Source: Chinchilla lanigera
Lineage: Eukaryota > Chordata > Mammalia > Rodentia > Chinchillidae
Length of the DNA stretch: 64,000 nt
Direction: 5' to 3'
Assembly: GCF_000276665.1 (NCBI RefSeq)
Contig: NW_004955472.1
Span: 4,082,738-4,146,737 of the forward strand
The notes beneath the pieces are model-generated. The model ran no database searches. It was not told the DNA's origin and saw only the letters and a list, made by a program, of their open reading frames with translations. A program made the translations under genes and the position numbers. Positions 1 through 10,184 of this stretch are shown here, piece after piece (the stretch's first letter is position 1; every line of letters starts with the position of its first letter).

Positions 1-229
1 AAATAAACCCAAGCCTATCATCATGCACCAAACTCAAGTCAAAATGGTTCACAGATCTCAATATTAAACCAGAAACACTAAATCTATTGGAAGAGAAGGT
101 AGGCAAAAACCTTGAAGACATAGGGGTAGGCAGAGAGTTCATGAACCAAAACCAAATTGCACATGAAACACTTGAAAGAACGAAAAACTGGGATCTCATC
201 CTACTGAAAAGTTTCTGCACATCTAAAGA
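1..229 (+). mobile_element. L1 ORF2 3' fragment
   Basis: The sequence matches the C-terminal part of L1 ORF2. It has the phrase for a truncated 'NTKIGKNLEDIG'-like stretch and the 'WDLILLKSFCTSK' stretch that precedes the L1 3' UTR. A similar segment recurs at about 62500-62660 in the larger L1. The copy enters from the left window edge and loses homology near 229, with no L1 3' UTR or A-tail, so it is truncated or broken by a later rearrangement. It is a dead fragment. Confidence 0.85.
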
Positions 230-1095
230 AATGTCCTCTCACATTCTTTTTGGCCATTCTTTCTCTGATCTATTCCCATGGCTGGCTTGTTGGTCCCTCA
301 CCCCACCATGAGACTGTTACAGAGAATGGAAGCAACCAGGTGTTCACAAGGAAATGTGGCCAGCAGCTCCTGTCTGACACAGAGTGGCTACAAGCCACCT
401 CTGAATGTGTCCAGGCCACATTCCCTCAACATATCTCTGAGAGAAAAATCCACCCTGCATTAACTTACAAGAGTTTTCCTCACCAATGATAGAGGAAAAT
501 CACTTCCCCTTCCACTGAATGCAAGCCGGAAGGAAGTGTTTTCCCTTGGCCTGGTCTGCCTTCTTCCCCACCTCTGCTGTGCCTTGTGGCCAGGCACGCC
601 CTGCTGCTCAGGAGGATCTGTGGCCACGTCAGGTCTGTCCACTGACAGTGACCTGAGCATTCCGTGCCTGTCAAGTCACTGTTCCTCAGGGAGCGGTGTC
701 TCCTTAGATTTGCGCAGTCCCTGGCGGCTTCCTCCCTAGCATACTTGCTGATAAGGGCTGGAGTCGCTAACTCCATGGCCCGTCTGTGACATTTTTGCTT
801 ACCTCCAAATGTGCCTGTGTTACCCCATGTTTGCGGTGTATTTGGTGTATAGTTCTTAGTTTATGTTTAATTCCTCATTTTCATTAATATTTCTGTGGTG
901 TAAAATACATATTCTTCCATGGTCATTCTCTTAATTTAACATCATCTGTTTATGACTTTCTCCAATTTTTCCACTGTACTGCCCTTCCTTTATTGTAGAA
1001 AATCCACATATTGTAGAATAAAGCACATATCCATGGGTCTGCATCTCTCTTCTCCATTTCTCTACTTTCTATCTCTTTGCCCAGAGCACAATGTC
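230..1095. other. non-genic stretch with a GC-richer block
   Basis: No gene was recognised. About 500-790 is clearly richer in G+C than its surroundings and keeps a few CpGs. Both strands have frames of 60-98 codons there, but none resembles a known protein and they overlap in opposite directions. It could be an old repeat or a decayed gene copy. Confidence 0.5.
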
Positions 1096-1625
1096 TTTAA
1101 AGTTGTATCTTGACAGTCTTAAATTCAGATAAGCTGTCACTAATTTAGCTTTTCTGCTTTATTTTTATTTTTATTTTTGGCTAGTCTGCCTTATTTGTCA
1201 ATTCATATCAAGCTTAGAATAAGTTTGTTCATGTCCACAAAATAACTTACTGGAATTTTGTTTGGAACTGTGCCAAATCTACATGTCAATTTAGAAAACA
1301 GCTACCTTGACAAGATAGACTCCTTCTATGTACTGTATTTAGATTATTTTTCCATTTAATCAGAGCATCTTTCATGTATTGCATCAAAGTTTCATAATTT
1401 TCCTCATATATCTTGTATATTATTCAGTTTGATGTATACTAAAGTATTTCATTTCTAATGTTATTGTTTTAATTTCAAATGGTGAGTTTCCACTGGTGAT
1501 ATATAAGAAAGCAGTTGTCTTTTGTACATCAATTTTATATCTTGGAACCTCACCATAATTGCTTATTGTTTCTAGGAGTTTGTTATCATTGATTTTTGGA
1601 AAATTTCTGCATATCTTTTTAAATT

Positions 1626-1905
1626 TACTTTACAAAAAGGAGAAGGAAAACACATTAACAAACAGACATTAACAAACAGCACAAGAACAATACAAGCAAT
1701 ACTGAATTACAAACAAAGTGGTAGGAAATTAACAATGGTTGTTGTATTACATATTGATCTCTTCAAAGTGGTTTCTCAGGAAAACAAATAGAGACATGCA
1801 AGATTGATCAAATAAGTAATCATTAACTGTTCCTTTTAGTAAAGCAATAGAAGTCAGTAGTAGAACTATGTTAGCTATCCTGCATGTACATACATAGACA
1901 ATTAT
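1626..1905 (-). mobile_element. young L1 3' UTR insertion
   Basis: On the minus strand this is the 3' terminal segment of the local L1 family: a block containing 'gatcaatcttgcat', then a 'caaccattgttaa' block, then an A-rich end (seen as the T/A-rich left edge on the plus strand). Older L1 ORF2 sequence resumes on both sides, so it is a nested insertion. It contains no coding sequence. Confidence 0.7.
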
Positions 1906-2186
1906 AACATCTGCAAACAAAAAATTTTATATTTCATTCCTCTCTAAACTATATATCTTATACTTTAAAAAAATAATTATTTTAATACCTGACTCCCCAT
2001 ATGATTTTGAACAAGAGTGGTGAACCACACATTGTTCTTTGCCTTTTTCATGATTTTAGTAGGAAGTGTCTAGTTTCTCATCAAGTAGCATATTAGCTAT
2101 AAACATTTATTTTTTAATTAATCTGCAGTATGGAGGGATGGACCCAGGGCTGAAATATCTCCCCAGCTTGATTGCTTCATTTAATC

Positions 2187-2316
2187 ATTTATTTATTTAT
2201 TATTTTGAGACATAGTCTCACTAAATTACCTAGGGTGAGTTCAAACTTCCAGACTTCCAGACCCAGCCTTGCAGGCTGCTGGGATCACAGGTATGTGCCA
2301 TCACACCCAGCTCTGT
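2187..2316 (-). mobile_element. B1/Alu-like SINE (antisense)
   Basis: The minus strand reads as a 7SL-derived SINE. The plus strand shows the reversed hallmarks: a T-rich start, 'gagacatagtctcac', then 'gctgctgggatcacaggtatgtgccatc' with its A/B-box region. It is diverged and lies inside the antisense L1. Confidence 0.75.
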
Positions 2317-2570
2317 AAACGTTTTATAGATGCTCTTCATGCAGTGCAAGAACCACCTTTGAATTTCTAGTTTGCTGAGAGATTTTTAATCATAAATAGA
2401 TGTGAGAATTTTTGCCACATGCTTTTTCTATGCTAATTAATATAACTAGGTGACATTTCTTTAGCTCGTTGATGTGATGGATTACATTGATTGAATTTCA
2501 AATGCTGGACCAGTCTTGTATATGGGAAGCAGATTGCACGTGGTAGTGGTACATAACTTTTATGTGCTAT

Positions 2571-2905
2571 TAGTTTTTTTTTTTTCAAGAGAAAATAAAA
2601 CAAAATAACAACAACCAAGACAAAAATAAAACAACACAAAAGCAATAAAAATGATACAGAATTTCAAAACAAAGTGATAGGAAGTTAACAGTGGTTGTTC
2701 TCTTACATATTGTTATCTTCAGTGAAGTTGCTCAAATTACTAGATGTCAGAATGCAAGATTGATCAAGTAATTAAAGAGAATAAAATATAAGAAAAACAT
2801 TAGAGATGACACAGAATTTCACTAATCAAGGTAGCAGGGATTCAACAATGGTTGCTATATAGATATCTTATTCACTATTATTTTCTGGAAGATGTTAACA
2901 TCTAT
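2571..2905 (-). mobile_element. two tandem L1 3' UTR tails
   Basis: Two consecutive minus-strand copies of the L1 3' terminal unit are present. The first runs from about 2571 to 2776 and stops just after the 'gatcaatcttgca' motif. The second starts immediately with its own A-rich end and runs to about 2905 with a 'caaccattgttga' motif. The simplest reading is that the first inserted into the A-rich tail of the second. Confidence 0.65.
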
Positions 2906-3074
2906 ATTCATGAAAGACAGTGATCTATAGATTTTCTTTGTCATTCTCCAACTTACCCATTCTATTAGCTGTAATTTTGTAGAAAATTAACACACAACAT
3001 ATGATTGTTGGCCTGCTTGTTGTGTCCCAGTAATTATTGTCTCGCTTCCTGCCAGCTCTGCACTGCCTTTGACA

Positions 3075-3300
3075 CAGTAATATAAGCCAGATGCAGCGGC
3101 ACACACCTGTGATCCCACCCTCATGGGGGCGGAGGTAGGATCACTGTGAGTTTCATTCCAGTCTGGGCAACTTAGTGACCTAGAAAAACTTTTAATATTA
3201 GAAAATGAGTAAGTTCTGGGAATGTACAGCAGTCCAATGCAAAGGTTTTGGGTTCAATTCCAGGTGCTGAAAAAAAACCCAATTAAACAAAAAAACTGTT
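3075..3300 (+). mobile_element. dimeric SINE: B1/Alu-like plus ID-like
   Basis: The left half (about 3075-3185) is 7SL-like, with 'ggcacacacctgtgatccca' and 'gatcactgtgag'. The right half (about 3215-3270) has a tRNA-like B-box, 'gggttcaattcc', followed by an A-rich end. A 7SL-like monomer fused to an ID-like monomer is a known rodent SINE architecture. This copy is diverged. Confidence 0.65.
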
Positions 3301-3964
3301 ATCGGAAGTGATGAGTTAGGCACACAGCTCTCCCACTTACTGTTTCTTTCTGATTTTGGTGTTAAAGTAACACTGTCTCATTGATTGAGTTAGAGAATAT
3401 TCCTTCTGCCTCTGCTTTCTAGAAGGGATTCTGGAGAACCAGAATTAGTCGTTCCTTAAATATTTGTTACAATTCACCAAATATTCCTTAAATATTTAGA
3501 ATTCTAAATATTTGTTAGAATTCTGTGGCTGTCTGTTTTAAAGGTCGTTAATTATTAATTCAATTTCCCAAGTGAATGCAGTGTATTTATTTTAACATGG
3601 GATTTTGGTGGATATATCTTTCAATAAATCGGTCCATTTTACCTACCTCATCAAATTCGTGAGCATAAAGTTGTTCACAATGTTCCTTTATTATCTCTTT
3701 TATGTCTACAGAATCAGTAGTGATTGTAATTGTATTTCTGGTTCTTACTTGTCTTTAATCATTTTTGTATAGTATAAGTTTTAGTAGATTTATATTTTTC
3801 TTCTTTTCACTCTTTGTTGTCTTTTTACTGTTGGTTATGTTGTGTTTTATTTATTTCAAATTACAGCTCTTGTGATACCAGATAGTCTTCCTGTGAGGAT
3901 CCTTGTGTAATGCTCTATTAAGACATCAAGTTACTTGAAAACAGTTTATCATTTGATATCCAGA

Positions 3965-5128
3965 TATTACTCTTCACTGGTTTGGGGTTCCATTCCAGGA
4001 CCAACAGTGTCTAGCTTGGATATTAATTTTCCTCTGCTACCAAGTGAGTGTTCTTCCAGATGTCCTATGACTTGTAAGGTTTCCCCATATGGCTGGTGCG
4101 AATAAGTTTGTATGCATTTTTTTCTTCAAATAATTTCAGATGTTCATACCCCAGGTTTTTGTAGTCTTCTTACACTGTTCATGCATTGATTAATTTTCAA
4201 CCACAAAAGAAGAAACTTCTGTAAATCTCTAGAGTTGCTTTAAGTACACTGTTATGCACACTTATAATCTCACTGTCTTTAGACCTTGATTAGACTCTTA
4301 TTGCACGTCTCCTGCCTGGTTTTCTCCCTGGTTTCTCTTCCTTGTATTAAGGCTTTTAGGCAGTATTCTGAGGCAATCATTGTTACCACCTTATTTTTTT
4401 CCATAGCTTTGGGAGCAACCTAATATCAGTGTCTCAAAAATATTTGTTTTATAAATTTTTTCATGTTTTAATTGTTTCAGATGAGAAGGTAAATCTCTTT
4501 ACTCTTTCTATTTCTTGGTCAAGAATAGGTAACAGTAAAGACATCTGTTTCAATATTCCCTTTTTCAAGAGAGCTAGAAAAAATTCATTCAAACATGTTT
4601 TTGTTCAGAAGAAGAGTTAATTAGTGTGTGAAATCCAGATAGGTATTTAATGCAGTTCCAAGTAAGTACAGAAATTCTCTTGAGCTTCAGTGACCTTTGA
4701 ATTTTAGTTTCTCTTTTTACTTCCCAATATTCGCTTAATTCTTTTTAATCTCATATTTACTGTAGAGACTTGAGCTTCATATTTCTTGAAAATAGACTTA
4801 GCTTAACATTCAGAGTTTTCTATTATTGCCACAGATTTTCCAATGTTGTTTATTTATGATTTTTGTACCTGTAACTTGTCATTGCGTGAGGCTTTTAAAT
4901 TTTATTGTTGACATGTATAGATCTTCTCTTTCTCTTTTTATTTGAGGCCAATATAATTCCAAATAACAGAAAAACCCATCATGATAAAACGTAAACTCTA
5001 GCGGTACCTTGAAAATAATTTACAGTTACTCAGATTAATGTTGACATAAGGACTAAAGAGTTGTTAACAATATGAACAAACTTGAAATTTCCACTCATTT
5101 TAAAATGTATTGTGTTAACTTCCGTCAG
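3965..5128. other. AT-rich stretch, nothing clear
   Basis: No gene or confidently named repeat was recognised. Parts may be further decayed antisense L1. A 63-codon frame at 4429-4620 has no recognisable features. Confidence 0.5.
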
Positions 5129-5235
5129 GGCCATGTTTGGAAGTCGGTGATCCTTTCCTTCGTCTGATGGAGATTTAGAACTGACCACCACGTGAGCGAA
5201 TTACACCGCAGAGGAGCGTTTCTGATAGGTCAAAG
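5129..5235 (+). other. candidate non-coding exon, CpG-retaining
   Basis: A 107-bp block is bounded on the left by 'aacttccgtcag' (acceptor-like, AG at 5127-5128) and on the right by 'CAAAG|gtaagg' (a strong donor match starting at 5236). It holds about six CpGs inside very AT-rich DNA where CpG is otherwise scarce, and no repeat was recognised in it. All frames are short, so if real it is a UTR or non-coding RNA exon. The acceptor's polypyrimidine tract is weak. Inference from sequence only. Confidence 0.3.
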
Positions 5236-5744
5236 GTAAGGATCACGATTTTTTTCAAAATAATTTACTATATTCTTGGCTGCATTTCATTCAGTTATAT
5301 GTATGAAATTCAACTCCTGAAAGTATCTTTTGGGAAAAATCGATTTTTAGTGTCACATTTTAAAAAAACAGGACACAATGATTGTATAGTATTTCCACTG
5401 AGTTAATTTTCTAACAATCACTTACATAATGGGCTTTTCATGTGAGGTGAGTAGAAAGGACTGAATTTAATATAATTTATTTAATACAGTCCTTTTAAAT
5501 CTTATCTTCACGTGAAGAAAAGAAACAAAGTAGTTGGCCAGAAATATATCTCTAATAGGTTCTCACATACAAGATAACTTTATGATAAAATTAATCAATT
5601 TGTTCACATGTAGAACATTTATTGCATGATGAATGTCAACTGAAGGACCATGTTTTCAAAATACAAATTTTTTTACAAGAAAATCTTCAAATGTCTTGAC
5701 TGTTACTAATATCTAGTGAATAGTATGTTTTTATTTTTTTTTTT

Positions 5745-6110
5745 TCTTTATTTTAGACGTAAAAGAACGGAAACACATTAAGAAACAGACAACCGGGGCT
5801 GGGGATTTAGCTCAGCGGCAAAGCGCCTGCCTGGCAAGTGCAAGGTGGTGAGTTTGGTTCCCGGTACCGGAGAAAAAACAACAACAAAAAAAAAAAACAA
5901 AAAAAAAAGAAACAGACAACCATTTACAAAGTAGCACAAGAATAGTACAAGTAATACTGAGTAACAGGCAAGGTGACAGGGATTTAACAATGGTTGTCGT
6001 ATTACATACATAATTGTACTACTGACTTCTATCACTTTACTGAAAGGAGCAGTATGATTAATGATCAATGATTAATTATTTTGATCAATCTTGCATGTCA
6101 GTAGCATGTT
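5745..6110 (-). mobile_element. L1 3' tail with inverted 5' end
   Basis: From about 5745 to 6005 the L1 3' terminal unit lies on the minus strand and ends with the reverse of 'gtaatacgacaacca'. From about 6008 to 6105 the more 5' part of the same unit follows in plus orientation ('ttgtactactgactt', 'actgaaaggagcag', 'gatcaatcttgcat'). An inversion of the 5' part with the 3' part in normal orientation is the signature of twin-primed L1 insertion. An ID SINE later inserted at 5795-5906. Confidence 0.65.
5795..5906 (+). mobile_element. ID-type SINE with 15-bp TSD
   Basis: The tRNA-derived head 'ggggctggggatttagctca', a B-box 'ggttcccggt' and an A-rich tail are all visible. It is flanked by a perfect 15-bp duplication, AAGAAACAGACAACC, at 5780-5794 and 5907-5921. 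The target was the L1 tail above, so this insertion is the younger of the two. Confidence 0.92.
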
Positions 6111-8102
6111 TTTTAAATAAATAAAGTCAATGATTTATGACCGATGACAGATGTGTGGCAGAGAATATAAGGAGTCACTGAGCAATTTCAGATTGTCTGT
6201 GGAGTTACACTTGGGGTGATGGAAGGAAGAGCAGATGGAGATGGGAGCAGATAGGGAACGTAGGTGACAGATTAAAGAACCAAAAGAGGATTTTTTTGTA
6301 CAAGTATGACTAACTTATTGCCTACTGTACTTACAATCGTGTGAGGCATATAGGTTACATAGTTAGGATGGGACTGGGAAAAGCTTTTAATATAACATTA
6401 TGTCTTTAGATATAAGTTTGGAATTAACTTAGAACTACACAGATATTAAGAAAAAATACAAATTGTAACATGCTTTTCTTTTAATTATGCATACAATGTT
6501 GCTTAAATGAATAATTATTTTTAGGTTTCCAAATTGAAAATATTTTTGCATGTCGATCTCTCTGTTGTGAAGCATTAATGAATCATGAATTCTTATTTAT
6601 TTACACTTCTCATAAAATTAATAAAAAAGGAAAATAAAGATATGAACGATTATGAGCATCATGGATTTTTGAAATTAAACCTGGAGAAATTTTAATGTAG
6701 AATAGTGCTGCCAGTTTCTATCAAGTCCCGCTGTGTCTTTATTTTGTCATCAGATAATCGGAGGGTGATTCAAAACTAGATTGCTATTTACGTAGAAGTA
6801 TTCTTACTGCCATGTTAATGATGCCCACCGAGTTCGATTACATTCACCCCATTTAACTTATTTTCACAATACATGGATTCATCATCAAATGCAAGTTTCA
6901 GCGTGCTCTTTTCTGGTAAGAAAAGCTGAGAGCTGCTGAGGAAGGGTCTTCTGAGGTCCTACTAACTGGCTACCCTCAAAAATTAAATTTTGCTTATGAC
7001 ATTATGTTGTGGCTCTTGCTGTTCGAAAACCTCTGAACTGCAGTGGGCCAGATGCTGGTGCCTTATTAGATATTAAGATATTTTAATCACCAGCTGAAAT
7101 GTTATAAATCTGCTCTTTTAATACTTGACTTTAAGTTTTCCATCTGCTTTCAGCATCTGGTCAGTTCTGTCCTACTTTGCTACTTTCATTTCTTTTCTGT
7201 GTCCTGAATATATCACAGATTAACTGGAACTTCTATATTGCTTTTTGTGACCAAATAAAATACAACATTGCTCTTCATTTGAGCAAACACATTATTCAAC
7301 TAATAATGATGATAGTGCACATGCTTTTATGGGTTTTTATTTGCCATGCAACCGTAGTATTTAATATGGACCAATTTCAACTTGTAAGAGATATAACAAT
7401 ATTCATTCAAGAAAATTTATTTAATCTGGCCAAGTAAGAGGTACAGCCATCTTGCCCTTTATAACAAAATGTCAATAAAAGAATTTTTCCAAAATAGTCT
7501 TTTATATTTGAAAGATTACTATGTGTTGGCTCTAGAGAATAAGGCTAAAAGAGATTGCAGGATTTGATCATAGAATACTTAATAGGAAAGAAATACACAG
7601 TCACACTGTTTGAGACCAGAAGCTAAACCCCACCTCAAAGACGGCAACATTGGGAACTTGCATGCAGCCGCTGTACTACCAGTCCTCGTTCCCATCCCCG
7701 CCTCCCAGTCTAGAGGCGGCCCAGTCACACACGCTTCTTGAGTCATGCAAATGTGTTCATATCAAGTCAAAACTCCATTCAAAATGTACAAAATATTAGT
7801 GAATCTGATTTACTAAAACATAGACTTTCTAAAAAAATTAACTTGAATTGTTAATGAGCCAGTTTAGAAGCCCATGTAGAGATGAAAGCTTAGCTCTATT
7901 TATTTGTACCCATATTTTTCAAAACCAGTCATGGTTTACAGATTTAAGAAACATCTAAATAAGTATTAAGTCCAGAATAACAGAAGATTCAAAATATAAA
8001 GTAAGAACCAGTGCATGGAAAATGTAGACTGCAACTGCAAGTTTGCACTGGAAAAACAAGCCAAGAATATTAGGATATTCTGTTGGGGGGAAAGCAGAGT
8101 GA
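6111..8102. other. AT-rich non-genic stretch
   Basis: No gene or named repeat was recognised. An 86-codon frame at 7177-7437 is hydrophobic only because the DNA is T-rich. About 7640-7740 is locally C-rich with several CpGs but has no other signal. Confidence 0.5.
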
Positions 8103-8110
8103 GGGTTACA

Positions 8111-8200
8111 TTTTTTTTTTCCTTCCGGAACCAGGGATCGAACTCACAACCTTGTACTTGCCAGGCAGGTGCTGTGCCACGGAACTAAATCCCCAGCCCC
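8111..8200 (-). mobile_element. ID-type SINE (antisense)
   Basis: The T-run, then 'gatcgaactcacaacctt', 'gccaggcaggtgctgtgcca' and the end 'aaatccccagcccc' are the reverse complement of the local ID consensus. An imperfect target-site duplication, 'gg(t/a)ttacattt' (with one mismatch), lies at about 8104-8113 and 8203-8213. Confidence 0.9.
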
Positions 8201-8700
8201 AAGGATTACATTTATAGTTAAGGTTATATTACTTTTGAAATACAATGCCCACAAATTCAGGAAAAGCTGTAATACAAGGAATGATATTTGAAAACAGTTG
8301 AACCCAAGTTCAGTAAAATATTTTTATTTTGATTGGGTAGACCCATGCCTTGGACACCAAGAGATTATCAAGTTTTTATTACATATGATATTATAATTCA
8401 ATGAATTCAAATAATGATTTTATATGTTAATTTGCTTATTTTTATCCAGACAAATACTACTTAATAGTAAAATGGAGCACATAAGCACAACAAACAAAAT
8501 TAAAATTTCCTTTTTCATCAAACCAAAATAATGTATTTAAGTATACTATTTTATTATTAGTGGTGATAGATAATCCATGCCCACAAACTATTTTTATCAA
8601 AGATAAATTTTGTTATTCATTCATTCACTGATTTGCTATTTGCTATGGTAAATATAAAAACAAATAAACCCAATACTAGTTTAATTTATTGATTGATTGA

Positions 8701-8842
8701 TTGTCTTTTTGAGACAGGGTTTCACTATGCAGTTTAGGCTGGCGTTGAACTCACTTTGTAGCCCAGGCTGGTCTCAAACTCTCAGCAATCCTCCTCCCTC
8801 AGCCTCCCAAGTGCTGGGATTAGAGGTGCACTCCCCCCCAGG
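8701..8842 (-). mobile_element. B1 SINE (antisense)
   Basis: Reversed B1 text is clear: 'gagacagggtttcactatgc', 'gtagcccaggctggtctcaa', 'gcctcccaagtgctgggatt'. The 'ggcgttgaactcactttgta' portion shows the B1 internal duplication. A short repeated 'tactagt' at 8674-8680 and 8843-8849 fits a target-site duplication. Confidence 0.93.
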
Positions 8843-9437
8843 TACTAGTGTATTTTAATTACGAAATAAGCATTTTAAAATCATAATCTTTCACTAAAAA
8901 TGAAAATTAATGAAAAATCCAGCTTATGAAGTTGCCCTTTTAGCACCATTAAATTATGACATGTAGAATAAGTATTATAATGCTGGAGATGAACTAATAA
9001 TGCAAAAAAATATATATAACAAACATGCGTTCAAATAATTATAATTAAATTGTAGTGTTATTTCAGAAAATCTTACAGACTTCTATTTTAAACTGTACAC
9101 AAATAACACTATGTCCTGAGTATTCTTTTGTTAAAAACAAAGCATGTCATACAAAATGTTGATTAGAAGGTTCTTATTATTAGCTGGCCGTGGTGGCACA
9201 TGCTTTTATCCCAGCACTAAGGAAGGCTAAGGCAGGAGGATTGCCAAGTCCAAGGTCATCCTCAGCTGCATAGAAAGTTCAAGGCCTTGCTGAACTGCAT
9301 AGTGAGACCCTGTGTGTCTTGGTTTGGGGGAGAAACAATACTATACAGGACACATATTTTATAAGATTATAGTAGTTACCAAAGAACCATATATAAAAAG
9401 GATGCAGGAAATCTGTCCTCACACTAAAGACCAAAGA

Positions 9438-9560
9438 ATGCAGTTGAGGGCCTGGATTCCACAATAATGTCCTGCATGAGCTCAGCTGAAGACCTGGAGC
9501 CCATAACGATGCCCCCCACGAGTCCACCTGGAGGCCTAGAGCCCATGACAACTTCTCATG
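9438..9560 (+). repeat. minisatellite, ~40-bp units
   Basis: Successive units start at 9438, 9476 and 9518 (38, 42 and 40 bp), with a fourth partial unit at 9558. Each unit has the pattern atg-ag...ctg-a/gag-g/ccctgga-g/tcccat-aac. Units are about 65-75% alike by eye. It lies inside the composite element. Confidence 0.6.
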
Positions 9561-9672
9561 CAGGCCTGTTTCACGGATCTGCGCTGGGAAGGTCCAAAGG
9601 TCAGTGGTGGAAGCTAGAAAGTCTGTGCCAGCGGATGAAGAACCTATGCCATCAGGCCAAGGGAGGTACACT

Positions 9673-10015
9673 GGAGCCAGGAAGCAACGTTCAAAGAGCG
9701 TAAGAGCTCCCTGGAAAAGTACCACAGCCATCCTCTGCAACAGTGAGGCCCCGAGCTCCTCCAGTGATCAAGATGGCCGAGTTCCCATCAGGAAAGCCAA
9801 CATGATAAGCTTCTCCAGGAGACTGAGCACTGCATCATCTTCCCCTCCGGAGTCAGGAAGCAATGCTCAAAGTGAGGACCAGAGCTCCCCCAAAGTGAAC
9901 TGAAGCTATTGTTAGCAACAAGGTCCCAAGCTTCTCCTCTGAGGAGAACAGCCAAGTTCATCAGGAAAGCCAGCATGACGAGCTCCTCCAAGAAAACGAA
10001 CAACTCCCAACAGCT
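9673..10015 (+). repeat. two-copy tandem duplication, ~175 bp
   Basis: 'ggagccaggaagcaacgttc' at 9673 is echoed by 'ggagtcaggaagcaatgctc' at 9849. 'atcaggaaagccaacatgat' at 9788 is echoed by 'atcaggaaagccagcatgac' at 9960. The offsets of 176 and 172 bp show a diverged direct duplication with small indels. A frame (9604-9903) crosses copy 1 and encodes a Ser/Arg/Lys-rich stretch, but it is not preserved through copy 2, so coding function is doubtful. Confidence 0.75.
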
Positions 10016-10184
10016 TCTTCCTCTCCACTTCTGCTTATGCTGCTGGGGACACTCCTCAGGCGGGCCTTCCACACGCAGCACCACGCGGGTTCAGTTCAGT
10101 TGGGGAGTGTTCCAAGTTGACCACTTGTCAATGCACCACATTATCTCAAAAAAAAAAAAAAATGAAAAGAAGGTTCTTGTTATT

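Larger units (their letters stand above)
1096..3960 (-). mobile_element. old L1 ORF2 (antisense), fragmented by later insertions
   Basis: Read on the minus strand, several blocks (about 1096-1625, 1906-2125, 2317-2560 and 3320-3960) follow one another in the order of a mammalian L1 ORF2. Recognisable pieces include the antisense text around 'ttgatgtgatggattacatt' and the block preceding it that describes a guessed hinge of the RT domain. Stops and indels are frequent, so this is an ancient copy. It is split by a younger L1 tail at 1626-1905, a SINE at 2187-2316, two L1 tails at 2571-2905 and a SINE dimer at 3075-3300. Confidence 0.75.
9184..10163 (+). mobile_element. composite retroposon: B1 head, internal tandem repeats, A-tail
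   Basis: A B1-like SINE (9184-9310) starts right after AGAAGGTTCTTATTATT (9165-9181). The insertion ends in an A-run (10148-10162) followed by AGAAGGTTCTTGTTATT (about 10168-10184), a 16 of 17 match that looks like one target-site duplication around the whole ~980-bp unit. Between SINE and tail are an AT-rich linker, three or four degenerate units of about 40 bp (9438-9560) and two copies of a ~175-bp block (9673-9848 and 9849-about 10015). The interior is GC-rich and not a repeat I recognise. Alternatively an ~835-bp sequence inserted near the 3' end of an older B1, since 'tctcaaaa' before the tail is how B1 normally ends; I see no second duplication supporting that. Confidence 0.6.

Noticed and set aside
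5795..5906. Possible functional tRNA gene (A- and B-box-like sequences)
   Set aside because: The A-tail, TSD and near-identical copies elsewhere in the window show an ID SINE rather than a tRNA gene; no full cloverleaf is apparent.
7177..7437. 86-codon hydrophobic frame
   Set aside because: T-rich DNA gives hydrophobic codons by default; no splice sites, upstream signal or known family supports it.
9438..9560. CRISPR-like array
   Set aside because: Units are contiguous and diverged without distinct spacers, and the window is mammalian.
9279..9740. 153-codon minus-strand frame with repeated residues
   Set aside because: The periodicity comes from the minisatellite, and its start lies in antisense B1 sequence.
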